Assembly (NCBI GenBank): GCA_036927565.1
Contig: JAYESD010000001.1
Coordinates: 290,977,560-291,041,559, forward strand
DNA length: 64,000 bases
Direction: 5' to 3'
DNA from: Tuctoria greenei
Lineage: Eukaryota > Streptophyta > Magnoliopsida > Poales > Poaceae
Within the stretch, counting starts at the first letter, position 1. Each line of letters starts with the position of its first letter. The translations under genes and the position numbers were made by a program. Of the stretch, positions 10,951 through 23,450 are shown piece after piece. The notes beneath the pieces were generated by a model. It did not search any database and was not told where the DNA came from. It worked only from the letters and a program-made list of their open reading frames with translations.

Positions 10951-11924
10951 ATGGTGAATTCTGCTGCAGGATCTTCTAATGGCAATCGCGCTGAACAACC
11001 TGCTGGAGACAATCCCTCCAACGTGCAGCAACCAGTGGGTATCATTGTTCCGGCAGGCACTATGGCACCACAGCCGACATCTGTTTTGGTAAACAGTATT
11101 GGGCGACAAGATGGGGCATCTGCATCGATCACTGCATCAACGAACAACAACCCTGAGCACGCGCTCATTGCCACACGGGCTCTTCTACAACATCCACCAC
11201 TTTCAGGGGCACCCCAGGGTGCTATGGAACAGTGGAGAGCTGATGTTGACCATCTGGTTGCAGCTGCAGCCGCTGACATCAGCAATCAAGGTCCTCCCCC
11301 TTCGGGGCGAGCACCATCACAACGACGGACCTTGTCGGGCCGACTTGGTCCACAAGTCTTGCAGCATAGGAAACGTGGTGCATCCCAGCAGGTGACTTCG
11401 CTGCCTCCTGGGGCACGACACACCCACACCATCACCAGGATTCTGACTCACGACCTGCGGTCGGAACTTGATCGCTGTTACCGGCAGCTGGACAGTCGCG
11501 TTCATATCGAGCGTGCTCGCGAGAGACGAGAAGCTCGAGACAACCCTACTCCTCAGGGAGTAGGGAGAGGTTGTTCTGCCGTGGCCATGCATTTACGCAT
11601 GGTCAGATGGCCACAGAAGTTCCGGCCTCACTTGCCAGAAAAATTCGACGGGACTGTCAACCTCGCCGAGTTCCTTCAAATCTACTCTACTGCTATACTG
11701 GCAACGGGGGCGATGAGGCCGTGATGGCCAACTACTTCTCAGTGGCTCTAACTAGGACTGCAAGGTCCTGGTTCATGAGTCTTCCACCCGACTCCATTAA
11801 TAGTTGGGCGGAGCTATGCCAATAATTCACTGCCAACTTCGTGAGTTCTTACACCCGGCCTGGCATTGAACTTTATCTGTTTGCTATAAAGCAAACAACG
11901 GGGGAATCGCTGTGATCCTTCATC
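10951..11924 (+). pseudogene. Gag of element A, N-terminal part (broken)
   Basis: An ATG-led frame from 10951 reads a Gly/Ala/Pro-rich start, then a retrotransposon gag core (words KFRPHLPEKFDG, FLQIYS, TARSWFMSLPPDSI). The frame shifts at about 11700, where the reading continues in another frame at 11725. It then meets a stop at 11823 and another at about 11914. It is interrupted at 11924 by the CACTA element. The reading resumes at 20974 with FSQVRN, which is the normal continuation, showing that the CACTA inserted into gag. The gag is dead by frameshift, nonsense and insertion. Confidence 0.75.
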
Positions 11925-11939
11925 CACTACAGGAAACAC

Positions 11940-12235
11940 TAACACTTATGTAGGCCAACTTAATTTACGTCGGTTGGCCAACGTAAATAAACTAACTTAC
12001 GTCGGCCAGAAAAAACTGATGTAAGTTAGTTACCTTACGTCGGCGGCCGACGTAAGTTAGTAGATCGACAACAGTAAATGTACACTTACGTCGACCTAGT
12101 CAACTAGTCGATGTGAATAAAATGGCTGACGTAAGTTAGGCTTAACTTACATCGGCTGGGAGGATGGTCGACATAAGTTAAATAGGCCGACGTAAGTTTA
12201 CTATTTAGCCGACGTAAGTTACGTATTTTAACCTA
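11940..12235. repeat. Left subterminal repeats of the CACTA element
   Basis: Many copies of AACTTACGTCGG and its inverse CCGACGTAAGTT, often paired to make small palindromes (for example TTACGTCGGCGGCCGACGTAA around 12030-12055). In En/Spm-type elements such subterminal motifs are TNPA binding sites. Confidence 0.85.
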
Positions 12236-12289
12236 CCCCCCGCGTGCAAGCCTTCTCTTTTCTTCCTTACCCGTCGCGCGCCGCTTTGC

Positions 12290-12745
12290 TTTCTTCTCCC
12301 CGCTGTCGTCGCTCCCCGCCGCCGCGCCGCCGCCGTTTGCCGCCGCCTCCGCCAGGTATACTCCTCCCCTCCCCTCCTCCCCTCCCCTCCCCAGTCGCCG
12401 TCCCGGTCCCCTCGCCCCCTCCCCGAGCGCCGCCCTGCCCTCCCCGGCCGATCGCCGCCGTCCGTCCCTCCCTCCCCCCTCCCCCTCCACCTCCCCTCCC
12501 CCTCCAATCCACCTCCCCTCCCCCACCCCTCCACGGCCGAGCACCCCCCTCCCCTCCCCGACCCCCTCCCCTTCCCCCTCCACCTCCCCTACCCGACCCC
12601 CCTCCCCCTACCTCCCCAGCCGAGCGCCACCCCACCTCCCCCTCCCCCTCCCCTCCCCTGCAGAGGTCCCCCTCCCCTCCCCGAGCCCCCCTCCCCTCCA
12701 CAGACCCCCCATCCCCTCCCCTCCACAGACCCCCTCCCCTCCATT
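12290..12745. repeat. Long pyrimidine-biased (CCCCTCC)n tract inside the CACTA element
   Basis: About 450 bp of almost unbroken C/T on the plus strand with CCCCTCC and CCCCTCCCC words; the opposite strand is G-rich. The proline-rich or glycine-rich frames it produces are by-products of the repeat. It is followed by AT-rich TTGAATTGAAT and TTAATTATGCTTAAT repeats at 12746-13000. Confidence 0.8.
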
Positions 12746-12999
12746 GAAATTTGAATTTAGTTGAATTGCATTGTTTAAATTTGATTTGAATTGAATTGAA
12801 TTGTTGAAATTTGAAATTGAATTGAATTGTTTAAATTATACTTAAATTGCTTAATTGTTATTTAATTATGCTTAATTAGTTAATTTTCTTACTTTAGATT
12901 ATGTTTATTTAATTATGCTTAAGTGGTTAAGTTGCTTAATTGTGCTTAATTTGCTTAGTGTAGATTATGCTTAATTAGTGTAGTGTAGATTATGCTTAA

Positions 13000-14050
13000 T
13001 TGGTTTATGTCGGGGGCGACGTCGGGGGCAGCCGGCTGTCGGGGCACTTAGGTTATGTCGTGGCTATAGATGGCCAATGGGCTGTGCCGGGCCAGCCTGG
13101 CCCGAGCCCGACCGGTCTCGTGCATGAAAACATTAGGCCCAGCGCGGCCCGCAAATTTGCGGTGCCGGACTGGGCCGGCACGACGGGCCTAAGCCAAGGC
13201 CAAGCACGACGGATCCCATTTTCCCCTGTCAGGCCATGCCGGGCCCGTTCGCAGGCCGAGCGTGTCATGCTGGCCCGAAGCCTGGCCGAGCTGTGCTATT
13301 TATGTAGCGTATATACGGCCCATTGGGCCCAACCCTAGCGTATATAGGTAGTGTGGGTCACGATCATGACCCGTGACTGGTGACATGAGGTGAATCGTTA
13401 GGGTTAAGTGTATATGGGCCGGGCGGCCCATTACTAACCCTAAAAGTCTGTAGTTAGGTATCTTTTCGCCGCAAGACCCCCCGTTCACATCGCGCGTGTT
13501 TGTGAGTACGTATAAGTCCATAAAAACTCCGAGAACGTATGTTGCGAGTATTTGTCATTGACTCACAACATCCGTAAGGCAACAAGTTTCCGAGCTAACC
13601 AGTTACCCCCCCCCCCCTTTGTACTTTAAGAACTGCACCGGATAGGGGGGGTGTAGTGTTAAATATGCGGCGTTATGCTGCCGAAATTCCGTGATTTCTT
13701 AGATGGATGATAATCAAACATTGATGAATCGTTAGGGTTAAGTGACCAACCCAGATGGGCACGACACGCAATAAGTGTGAGCATGCTGTGTAGACCATTG
13801 TAGTTGTGGCCTCCTCCACAGCTTCTTCGCCAACAGTTTTGTCGTCTCGCCGGGGTCCTCGCCTCGCCTCCTCTGGATGAGAGTCTAGGAGTCGTCGCTC
13901 GTTGGGCTCGCTGAGCGGGGTATGAGGTCAAGACCGAGCATGGCCCGTGTCGGGCTTCGAACTAGCACGGACCCAGTTCACTGTCTCTCTCATTATTTCC
14001 TCTATCATGCATAAATTAATGAGAAACTAACGGTAATTTTTCTGGCTATT
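13000..14050. other. CACTA 5' non-coding part with GGCC-rich and promoter-like sequence
   Basis: No coding exon is recognised. 13080-13290 is rich in GGCCCGGC words in both orientations. Around 13311-13450 there are GGGCCCAACCCTAG and GGCCCATTACTAACCCTAA, i.e. site II plus telo-box words normally found in plant promoters. The word GAATCGTTAGGGTTAAGTG occurs at 13392 and again at 13729. The stretch ends in a plausible acceptor (AATTGCAG) just before the transposase start codon. Confidence 0.4.
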
Positions 14051-14066
14051 AATTGCAGAGTCAAAC

Positions 14067-17000
14067 ATGGGCGAAGATCGTAATTGGATGCACACTGGTT
14101 GGAAGAGCAGAACTGGTGGTCACTCAAATGAGTGGTACGCCAAGACAGAAGCTTTTGTGGAACGAGCTTTTTCGTTGTCAAATAGCGATAAGGCGCGGTG
14201 CCCATGTACGAAATGCCAAAACGGAAAGTTTTTGGACAAAGTGGAACTTACGATTCAGTTGTGTCGAAACGGTTACGTGTCACATTATGAGTTGTGGAAC
14301 TTCCACGACGAGACAACTTCTCAAACTGTACAAGAAGTGGAAGCGGACAATGATGATGCCACAGAGGTTGATACAATGGATGAGATGCTGGAAGCTATAC
14401 AACTAGAGCTTACAGAAGATCCTCAAATAGCAGAGGTTAAAGAGTTCTTCAAACGTCTCAAAGATTTTGAAAAGGCGCTGCATGAACACACTAAAATGTC
14501 AATCCTCAATTTTGTGCCTAGACTTATGGCAATTAAGTCTAGGTTCTTCTTTTCTAACAATTGTTACAACATGCTCATTGATTTGTTCAAAGATGCCCTT
14601 CCACATCCCAACAAAGTGCCTATGGATATGTATAACTCGAGGAAAATTCTTTCCGGTCTCGGTATGAAGCACGAGAAGATTGATGTGTGTCCGAACAGCT
14701 GTATGCTTTTCTGGAGAGCGCATGCCAATGAGAACAAATGTTTGAAATGTGGTCAACCGCGGTTTGTCGAAGTTGTTAATAACAATGGTAATACTGTGAC
14801 GTCGGAAGTCGCACGTAAGCAGCTTCGTTACTTACCTGTGACACCGAAGTTGAAGCAGTTGTTCCTTTCAAAAAAAAAAACGTCAGACACATGAGATGGC
14901 GCAACGAAGGTGAGCGTGAGAACAATGGAGTCATGACGCACCCGTCCGATGGTGAGGCATGTAAGGCGCTGGACTGGTTCGACCCAGAATTCGCTCGTGA
15001 AGCGAGAAATGTTCGCATCGGGTTGGCGACAGATGGGTTCACGCCGTTCAGCACAAACGCCGCACCATACTCCTATTGGCCCGTCTTTGTCATTCCGTAC
15101 AATCTTCCACCGACCTTTTGCATGAAGAATGAGTTTATGTTTCTTAGCCTCATTGTACCTGGGCCAGATCATCCTGGGTCACGTCTCAAAGTGATGTTGA
15201 AACCGTTGATCGAAGAGTTAAAAATGTTGTGGACAGGAGTCGAAGCGTACGACTGTTACAAGAAGCAGAAATTCAACCCCCAAGCTGCTTATTTGTGGTC
15301 CATTCATGATTTTCCGGCATACAACATGTTTTCTGGATGGAGCACTCATGGTCGGTTGACGTGTCCGATATGTGCCTCAGATACCGATTGCTTTCGACTT
15401 ACCCATGGAGGCAAGATATCTTACTTCGATTGTCATAGACGTTGGCTGCCTCCGAATCACTTGTTTAGACAACAGAGGAATGTCTTCAGAAAGAACACCG
15501 TTGTCACTAAAGGACCACCGAACCGTATTAATGGGTCAGAAATATCTGATATGTTGGACAAATTGGTGCCAGATGAAGGTCATCCTGAATATTTTGAATG
15601 TTACAAAGACAAAGACAATTGGACTCACATATGTGGACTTTGGGAGCTACCGTATGTGAAGTCGTTGATTCTAAGGCACACCATTGATGTTATGCATCAA
15701 GAGCGTAACATGGCCGAATGTATCATAAGCACATGCATGGACATGACGGGCAAAACAAAAGACAATTTAAAAGCTCGAAGGGATCTTGCCGAGCTTTGTA
15801 ACCGTCAAACTCTTGAGCTCTCCGAAAATGGTGGTAAACCACGCGCTCCTTTTTGTCTTCGACCTAAAGAAAAAAAAGTTCTCGAATGGTTGCAAAGGTT
15901 GAAATTCCCAGATGATTATGCAGCTAGTGTGAGATGAGCCGTGAATGTGAAAACGGGAAAGCTCATTGGGTTGAAGAGTTATGATTATCACATAATCATG
16001 GAAAGACTTCTGCCTGTTATGTTTCGAGGCTATTTTGACGATACAATGTGGAAGGTGTTAGCTGAGCTTAGCCACTTCTATAGGCAACTCTGTGCTAAAG
16101 AAATCACGCTAGAGATGATGACTAAATTGGAGAAGGAGATTCCGATACTTTTGTGTAAGATGGAAAAAAATTTTCCTTCAGGATTTTTCAATCCAATGCA
16201 ACATCTCTTAATTCATCTTCCATTTGAAGCGAAAGTGGGCAGTCCCGTGCAATATAGGTGGATGTATCATATTGAAAGATCACTTAGATATCTGAAACCA
16301 ATGGTTGGTAACAGGGCAAGGGTTGAAGGTTGCATCGCTGAAGCTTTTACTCTTAAGGAAGTAGGATACTTCTCAAGTGTTTACTTTGCAGAGGAACACA
16401 TTGTTAATACTTCGGTAATGCGGTACAATATGGATGAGCAACCTCCTTATAGTGATCTCTTTATTTTTGCAACAAGAGGCACTACTGTTGGTAGTTACAC
16501 TTCCTACGATGTTAGCAAAAAAGAAAGTCGTGCTGCTTTCTTCTACATGTACGCTAATATGGAAGAAATGAATGAATATTTCAAGTAAGTGTTTCTCCTA
16601 CACTTATACTTTTCACCATATTTTCCGACACATGTATTCTAAAAGGTTCTTTTTTCGTGTAGTATGTTCGACAAGCAAAATTGGAGACATAGACATCAAC
16701 CCACAAGCAAGCAAAAAGAACAGATTCGACGAGAAGGAATAAATGGGGGATCTAATTTTATTTCCTGGTTTTGAGATCATGTAACGTTTTCTCGATAACT
16801 TATCAATGTTAACAATGTTTTCTTATAACTTAAGAATGCTTACATTTTCTAATAACTCCATATCTTGGACAGTGCCAAAAAGATGCCAACGTCCATGAAG
16901 ATTTGCGACAACTATCCCGTGGAGTGGTTAATGTTAGAAGCTATGGTCGATATGACGTCAACGCTTTCGATTCCGTACAACTCAATTTGAATCTCTTCGT

Positions 17001-17642
17001 CCTCTCGTGGCAACATGTAATATCGGAGTTGTGATGAGGGCAATCGATTCGCAAGATCATGAAACACAGTACTACGTGATTATTAAAAAAATCCTTGAAT
17101 TCACTTTTGTCGCAAACAAGACAATTCGAGCGGTATTCTTTGACTGCGGACGATTTGATTCCATTCATGGAATTCGAGTAAACTAATTTGGCATGGTCGA
17201 AGTAAAACACAAGGAACGGTTGAAAGGATTCGATTCATTAGTTCTTGCACACCAAGTAGAGCAAGTGTACTATCTACCTTATTCATGCAATAAATTCAAA
17301 GCTTGGTGGGTGGTACATAAGGTGAATCCTCGTGAGCGGTTATACGCTCTAGGAGATGATGATTATCACGACGAAGTTGAGGTTGATTGTGTCTACCAAG
17401 AGGAAGAGTTGCCAGACTCCTTCTCAATCGAGCCCGGTGTAGGACTCGATGACTTAGTTGGAGACACTCAAGATATCGAGACTGGCACAGAAGCAGAAAC
17501 AGAATCAGAATAAAAAACTGAAGATATCGATAACATAGTCGAACCTGCTGATTTGCGCAAACGAAAACGATATGCGGAAGAAGAAGATCGATGGGCTGGT
17601 TTAAGGAGTAGGGTGCATGATCGTGATGTTGATGAATTTTGA
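14067..17642 (+). pseudogene. CACTA TNP2-type transposase (degenerate)
   Basis: In order: a Transpos_assoc N-terminal domain (14067 on, with the WMHTGW...EW start and C-x2-C cysteines), the TNP2 transposase core (about 14890-15937), a DUF4218-type domain (15941-16588), a GT..AG intron from 16587, a MFDKQNWR...SKQKEQIRREGI block (16664 on) and a DUF4216-type C-terminus (about 17080-17510). The start is the ATG at 14067 after a splice acceptor. Damage seen: an 11-A run at 14870-14880 shifts the frame between the first two domains; TGA at 15935-15937; TGA in the third block (about 16772); TAA at 17511-17513, after which the same frame continues to 17642. In intact relatives this is one long protein that cuts the CACTA ends. 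Confidence 0.85.
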
Positions 17643-18339
17643 AGTAACGTTTTATTCACTAATTTAACATTAATTTTGTATATTATCTTTGCATATTAAT
17701 CATTTATTCCTTGCAACAGGATATCGTCAAAGGGGAAGGGGGAGGGGAAGCCAGTGAGAGGGTTTGAGCCGCCACGAGAGCCTTGGTCAGGGACCTCATT
17801 ACCTTCGAGCCGACATTCCCTCTTTCTGGCGCACGCTCCACCCTCAGCTGTCATGTGCTTTCAGCGGACGGAGGTAAATTTTAGTTTACAATAAAGTTAT
17901 TTTAGAAATTGCAGTTGTTAATAATTATTTATTGTCAATATTTTCCTTTTGTGCATTCTGACTCAGAGACTTCTGAGTCTGAGTCAGAGTCAGAGGCTAG
18001 GGGGCCTCTATAGGAGCGTGAGTCAGAGGCTAGGGGGCCACTATAGGAGACCTCTAGTGCTAGCCTCCCTTTGGAGCCGGCTAGCGCTAGCCTCCCTTTG
18101 CAGTCGGCTACCACTAGCCATGATTGGACTCCGGTGGTTCCGGAGAGCCTTCAGGGTCACAGGACGCGACAGCGTCGCAGTAGAGGCGATGGACAAGGAG
18201 GACCCACTTTGCGACTCCTCCTCCGGTTACTACTCAGCGGACCACGATCCGTCCTGTTGGAGATAGGTAAAAACTGTATATAGTATATTAAATATTAGAT
18301 GTTGTTTTCCTTTACTTAATGATTTAATATATTTTGTAG

Positions 18340-20525
18340 ATGTTGGTACGACTTTTCGTTCACGGGGGCCGAGAAGCACCACAGGCAGGTTAACAGTGTC
18401 CTGGGTGCTATCGTGAAGTTGCATTACCCCGGTGTCATTGACAGTTTCCCTGCCCTATCGTGGGATGACTACGCTCGTGTCTCTCACCTGATCCACGGCA
18501 CGGTTCAGGGAGCCGTGTGGCATGATTTTATGGTAAGTTTAACTGTTTCATTTTTTCAACTCATTTGAATTGTTAATGCATATCACTTAAATATTTGTTT
18601 GATTAAAGTTGAGGTACCAAGTAGAGGAACCGGGCATGGAGGACCACGCGAGACGCGTGTTCCATTACAACGCTCGGAGGCTCACGACAGCGGCGTTGTC
18701 GTACGCCTGGATTCAGGCCGTCAGCATACTACAAGCGGCACCCCCGAGAGCAGGAGCAGGAGCAACAAAGGGGTCTATTTAGGAAGGACTCCGACTCGTA
18801 CTTGACAGAGGAGCAGTACGTGGAGGTAAGTTTTTAATATTGTTAAATATTTACAATATCCACGTATGTTAACTGCGTTGATGAAAAATGAAATATGTGC
18901 AGGTTAGTATTTTCTGGTTACAGGGTAACATCGAGGCGTACTTAGCTCTCTGTCGGTACTGGGCTAGCGACATTTTCATCAATAAGTCCACAAAGGCTAG
19001 ACAGTGCCGCATGGGGTCCGAGGGCAAGCACAACTATGGCGGCGACGACTACTTGCGTTTGGCTAAATGCATGGTAAGTACCTTTTCAATTTATTTATGT
19101 GTTCCTAATATATTTATCTCACTAACACGGCTGTACAGGAGCGAGAGATGGGTCAGAAGCTGACCCCGATCCAGGTTTGGAAGAGAGGTCACAAGGGAAG
19201 TGACCCTTCTCAGCTAGGGCAGTGTAGTCAGGTTGCAGCCGACCGACTGCTAAGTTTTCAAAATTCATCAATTGCATTATAACTAATACTATTATTGACA
19301 TGCTTACAAGATTTATTTGTTTTGTTGGCAAAGTACGCGCAGGAGGTCGTGAAGATACACGATGCAAATTACGGTTGGGAAAGCACGACGATCGACCCCC
19401 AAGCCGCGTATGCAAGCGGAGGCGGGCAGGCCCACGGACGGTGAGTTGTTCATGTGTTTCATTTCTTTTTCAATTAATCTTCTTCTACTTAGTGTTTTCA
19501 TTCTTTTGTAGGTTTGCCATTTTTGATGGAGTTGTCGACTCGAGGTCGACGCAACCTTTGAGAGGCGCTTCATCGTCGCAGGCTTCGTCCGTTGGGACCA
19601 GTGGTCATCTCTCGCAGACTCAGCTGGAGCTCCAGGCCATGAAGGATACGCTGGCGCAAACCCAGGCAGAGCTGGAGAGGACGAGAGCGGAGGCAAGGGA
19701 GGAGCAGCAGAGGATGGCCTTAATGATGGCCCAGATGCAAGCAGCGGTGGCGGTAAGTAATTTAAAGTACCGTAGTTAAATTTCACAGCACTTCAATAAC
19801 ATATATCTTCTAATATTTTGCAATGAAAGGCTCTTGCTCGACACAGCGGTCAGGATATCGAGATTCCTACGCTTCTACCGCAGCAGACACCGAAGCAGGT
19901 GATAAACTCTCTCTTTAATATTGTTGTATCGATTTTAGTATTTTACATAGAGAGATAAGGAGGTAGAACATAGAGGTAGATCTTGATGACTTGTCAGATA
20001 TTGATTCCTATAGTGGTGAGGAAGTTAAGTGTAATCAAGCTTTAATAGTTTTTGACAATGGTAGAAATGATTAGTATATAGTTAATAAGTTGTCAGTGCT
20101 TCCAGTTAACAAATGGCTAGTGGTTCATAAGCTTGACCTGTTACCTAAAGTATCCAACTCTGATACATGCTAGTTTGCTATTTATATATGCAACATTACT
20201 TCATTTGAAACTACAACATGCTTCCTTCTTTTGTCTGCAATACCAAAGACCACTTAATGTGAAGTAATCCAACTCTAACAATTATCACTGATGTTCTTGG
20301 ACTCTGATGTTATCACTGAATTGACATTGATGCTTACTAGTGATCATGTTTCTTTTGCAGGATTCAGGAACGCGCCGAGAAGATCCCGGAGGCAGTGGAG
20401 GGGCTAGCGTGTTGCCCGGTGGATGTTTTGTTGTTGATGATGTTTTGGAACTTAATTTGCAACTGTTTTGCTGTGTATATGTTCTGTATATTATCTGTGT
20501 ATCTGTTCTGTGTTCTCGCCATTGA
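18340..20525 (+). CDS. TNPA-like Ptta/En/Spm plant transposase gene of the CACTA element (multi-exon, possibly degenerate)
   Basis: A chain of exons with good GT/AG borders: 18340-18532, 18609-18825, 18924-19073, 19139-about 19251, about 19327-19440, 19512-19752, 19830-19898, 20361-20525. It reads the Ptta/En/Spm family pattern: WYDFSFTGAEKHH near the start, then a segment with SKARQCR-like MGSEGKHNYGGDDYL, then PIQVWKRGHKG. A Gln/Glu-rich coiled-coil stretch follows (QLELQAMKDTLAQTQAELER in 19512-19752). The second exon changes frame near 18720 and one donor (about 19251) is not canonical, so activity is doubtful. Upstream exons at 17720-18290 are possible; that stretch holds short tandem repeats. 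In En/Spm systems TNPA binds the subterminal repeats and helps excision. Confidence 0.7.
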
Positions 20526-20559
20526 GCGAGGTGGTCAGTTTCTATTTTTTTAAAAAATC

Positions 20560-20960
20560 GAAAACTTAACTTACGTCGGCTATGGTCGTGTCGATGTAAG
20601 TTAGCCCAGTTTAACTTACGTCGGTCTGTCCTGGCCGACGTAAGTTGAATCACTTAACTTACGTCGGTTAGGTTCAACCGACGTAAGTTATACCACTTAA
20701 CTTACGTCGGCCCGCTGTGGCCGACATAAGTACTCCGGCCCATCCCGCAGCCCATCCTGGTACGTAACTTACGTCCGTTGCCACAGACCAACGTACTAAA
20801 GTAACTTACGTCGGCAGCTGACGTAAGTTACCTTAATTATGTCCAATTCGCTTCGTCAGCCGGCCACTGACATAATTAAGGTAAAACCGACATAATTAAG
20901 TAACTTACGTCGGTTTAAGCCTTAATTACGTTGGCCCTGGCCGACATAATTGATCGATAT
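20560..20960. repeat. Right subterminal repeats of the CACTA element
   Basis: Paired AACTTACGTCGG...CCGACGTAAGTT motifs, each pair enclosing 10-15 bp (for example 20568-20602, 20611-20646 and 20653-20690). The innermost ones change to TAATTATGTC/GACATAATTA. This matches the left end and supports the right boundary. Confidence 0.85.
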
Positions 20961-20973
20961 TCCTGTAGTGATC

Positions 20974-22085
20974 CAGCGGTTTTCTCAGGTACGAAATATT
21001 ATCCCTTCAATATCGAGCTCTTCCATTATCATTGCATTCAAACGGGGTGTTTGAGATAAGAAGATGTTGTAAAAACTGGCGACCAAAGAAGTCACCAGTG
21101 TCACAGAACTCTTCATCTTCGCAGACAAATGTGCCAAAGCTGCGGAGGGACGTGAAATGCATTCTAAACCACCTTCGGAGGCCAACAAGAAATCTACCAA
21201 GATTGAAGCCACTACATCCGGAGGTGGCAAAAAGAAAAAGAAGCCCAACGGCAAGAAGAATCCACACCCCAAGAAACGACCTCGACCATCATCAAAAGAT
21301 GGTGGCAACTCTAAAGTGTGGTGTCCGATGCACAAGACGGACAGACACAGTCTGGAAGAATGCCGAGAGGTCCAGAACCTTGTCGAGCGCTATAACAAGC
21401 GCCGGGAAGAAGCTCCTTTCCGTCAGCAGGAAGGAAAACAAAAAGTCAACGAAGCTCCAGCTGAGGAGGAGTTAGGTTTTAAGGACCCCAAGAAGGTCCT
21501 GAAAGCTGTCTACAATATTGTCGACGACGACTCCGACATCTCTGACAACGAGCGCCGGAAGACCCTAAACACCATTTATGGTGGTTCTTGGGATATCACC
21601 TCTCGCCGCATCCTCAAGACAATGCGGCGGGACATGGTTGTTACAGCTCCCACCGCTAGGGTGGAGCCTCATCGGAAGTGGATGGACACTTCTATCATTT
21701 TGATGCTTCGGATTGCCCCCGCAACATGATCGGAGCTGACAAACTCCCATTGATGGTGTCACCAACCATTAAAAATATCCAACTTCACCATGTAATGGTG
21801 GACGGAGGTGCAGAGCTAAACCTCATAAGCTTCGAAACCTTTGTCAAGCTCCAGCTCCGACCTTCGGACCTTCGCCCCTCTCGACCTTTCTCTAGGGTAA
21901 GTCCGGGGTCCATTACCCCTCTCGGCACCATCACACTCCCACTGACCATCGGGACTCGGGAGAACTACAAAATCGAGAAGTTGGTCTTCGATGTTGCGCA
22001 AATCAGTCTGCCGTTCAACACCATTTTGGGCAGGCCAACCTTGTATAGATTCATGGCCGCCGCCCATTATGGTTACTTAGTTTGA
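20974..22085 (+). pseudogene. Element A gag C-terminus and aspartic protease (broken)
   Basis: Gag resumes after the CACTA, with a lysine-rich region at 21157-21330 and a WCPMHKTDRHSLEEC block (about 21320-21365) that replaces the usual zinc knuckle in Tat elements. At 21678-22085 in the next frame is the protease, with VDGGAELNLIS as the catalytic loop and ILGRP as the second conserved turn. The frame change at about 21690-21730 separates the two. Stops occur near 21056 and 21070. Confidence 0.75.
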
Positions 22086-22429
22086 AGATGCCAACACCTA
22101 CGGGCATTCTCCGGATCTGTGGATATCGCACCGTAGGAATCATTGCCTTGGAAGAACTCCATGCGCTTACTACAACGCAGGAGGAAGCATCCGGTAAGGA
22201 GCCAGCTCCGAACCCTCCGAGCATTCGTCATCGAGGCTCTACCTCTGCACCCTGTGTGCAACCAAGCATTGACAAAGACATTCCCGTCAAAGTCGTCCAA
22301 ATCGGTTCCGATGCTGCTCAGACTACCCGTATATCGGGAGGTCTGAACAACAAATAGGAACTCGCGCTCATCACTTTCCTGCAGGCTAATGTCGACGTCT
22401 TTGCCTGACAACCGTCACAAATGCCTGGG

Positions 22430-23450
22430 ATCCCTAGGAATGTGATTGAGCACAATATGAAGATTTACCCTGACACACGGACTGTACACCAGAAGCCCCA
22501 GAAGCAATCAATCGAGCGACAAAACTTCATGTGACAGGAGATCAAGAAGTTGCTCGAAGCTGGTTTCATCCGGGAGGTGTTTCATCCCAAATGGCTGGCA
22601 AACCCAGTCGTCGTGCCCAGGGGTGGCGGGAAGCTTCGAATGTGTATCGACTACACCACCTTAAATAAGGCATGTCCAAAGGATCTGTTTCCACTACCTA
22701 GGATAGATCAGATAGTGGACTCCACCTCCGGGTGTGAGCTATTGTGTTTCTTAGATGCATATTTTGGACATCATCAAATTCAAATGTCTAAGGAAGATGA
22801 AGAGCATACTGCCTTCATAAAAGTAGTTGGATTGTATTGTTATACTGCCATGCCCTTTGGCCTCAAAAATGCTGCTTCAACATTTGTGCAAGCTATGTAC
22901 AAAACATTTGGAGAGCTAATAAAAGACTTAGTGGAGGTGTACGTTGATGACATCGTTGTGAAGATCAAGGACAAGGATTCACTCCTTGACAATCTACAAG
23001 CAGCCTTCAACAAGCTGCGCATCACGCACACCAAGCTGAACCCAGACAAATGTGTCTTTGGGGTCAGCTCCGGGAAGCTTCTAGGTTTCTTGGTGACTTA
23101 CCGAGGAATTGAAGCAAATCCGGCGAAGATCAAGGCTATAGAAGATATGCGTCCCTAGCCTACATCAAGGATGTCCAGATATTAACTGGATGTCTAGCTG
23201 CGCTCAGCCGGTTTATCTCAAGGCTGGCGGAACGGGCGCTACCCTTATTCAAACTTTTGAGGAAGTCAGAACAATTTTATTGGTCTGAAGAAGCAGAAAA
23301 AGTGTTTCAAGAGCTGAAACAACTTCTCACCACACTATTGATCTTGGTAGCTCCGAATCCTGGTGAGCCTTTACTACTTGATATTTCTGCAACTACCGAA
23401 GTTGTCACCATGGTCCTGGTCGCGGAAAGACCGGAGCCACATCCAGTCCA
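22430..23450 (+). pseudogene. Element A reverse transcriptase
   Basis: The RT frame 22550-23158 contains the palm motifs LDAYFGHHQI and YVDDIVV (catalytic DD present), CKDLFPLPRID-like and FGLKNAASTF words. After TAG at 23156-23158 the thumb/connection continues in another frame (LTGCLAALSRFISRLAERALPLF) and then at 23257 on. The catalytic residues survive but the frame is broken at least twice, so it is a dead copy. Confidence 0.8.

Larger units (their letters stand above)
11925..20970 (+). mobile_element. CACTA (En/Spm-type) DNA transposon inserted in gag of element A
   Basis: 9,046 bp with termini CACTACAGGAA at both ends in inverted orientation and a 3-bp duplication ATC at 11922-11924 and 20971-20973. 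Both subterminal regions (about 11940-12235 and 20560-20955) are packed with ACTTACGTCGG motifs in both orientations. Inside are a TNP2-type transposase gene and a multi-exon TNPA-like gene, both on the plus strand, which is the autonomous CACTA layout. The TNP2 gene is broken, so the copy is probably no longer autonomous. Confidence 0.93.

Noticed and set aside
12205..12747. Several overlapping frames on both strands encoding Pro-rich or Gly/Arg-rich peptides
   Set aside because: They come from the (CCCCTCC)n tract; no start context, domain or codon structure supports a gene.
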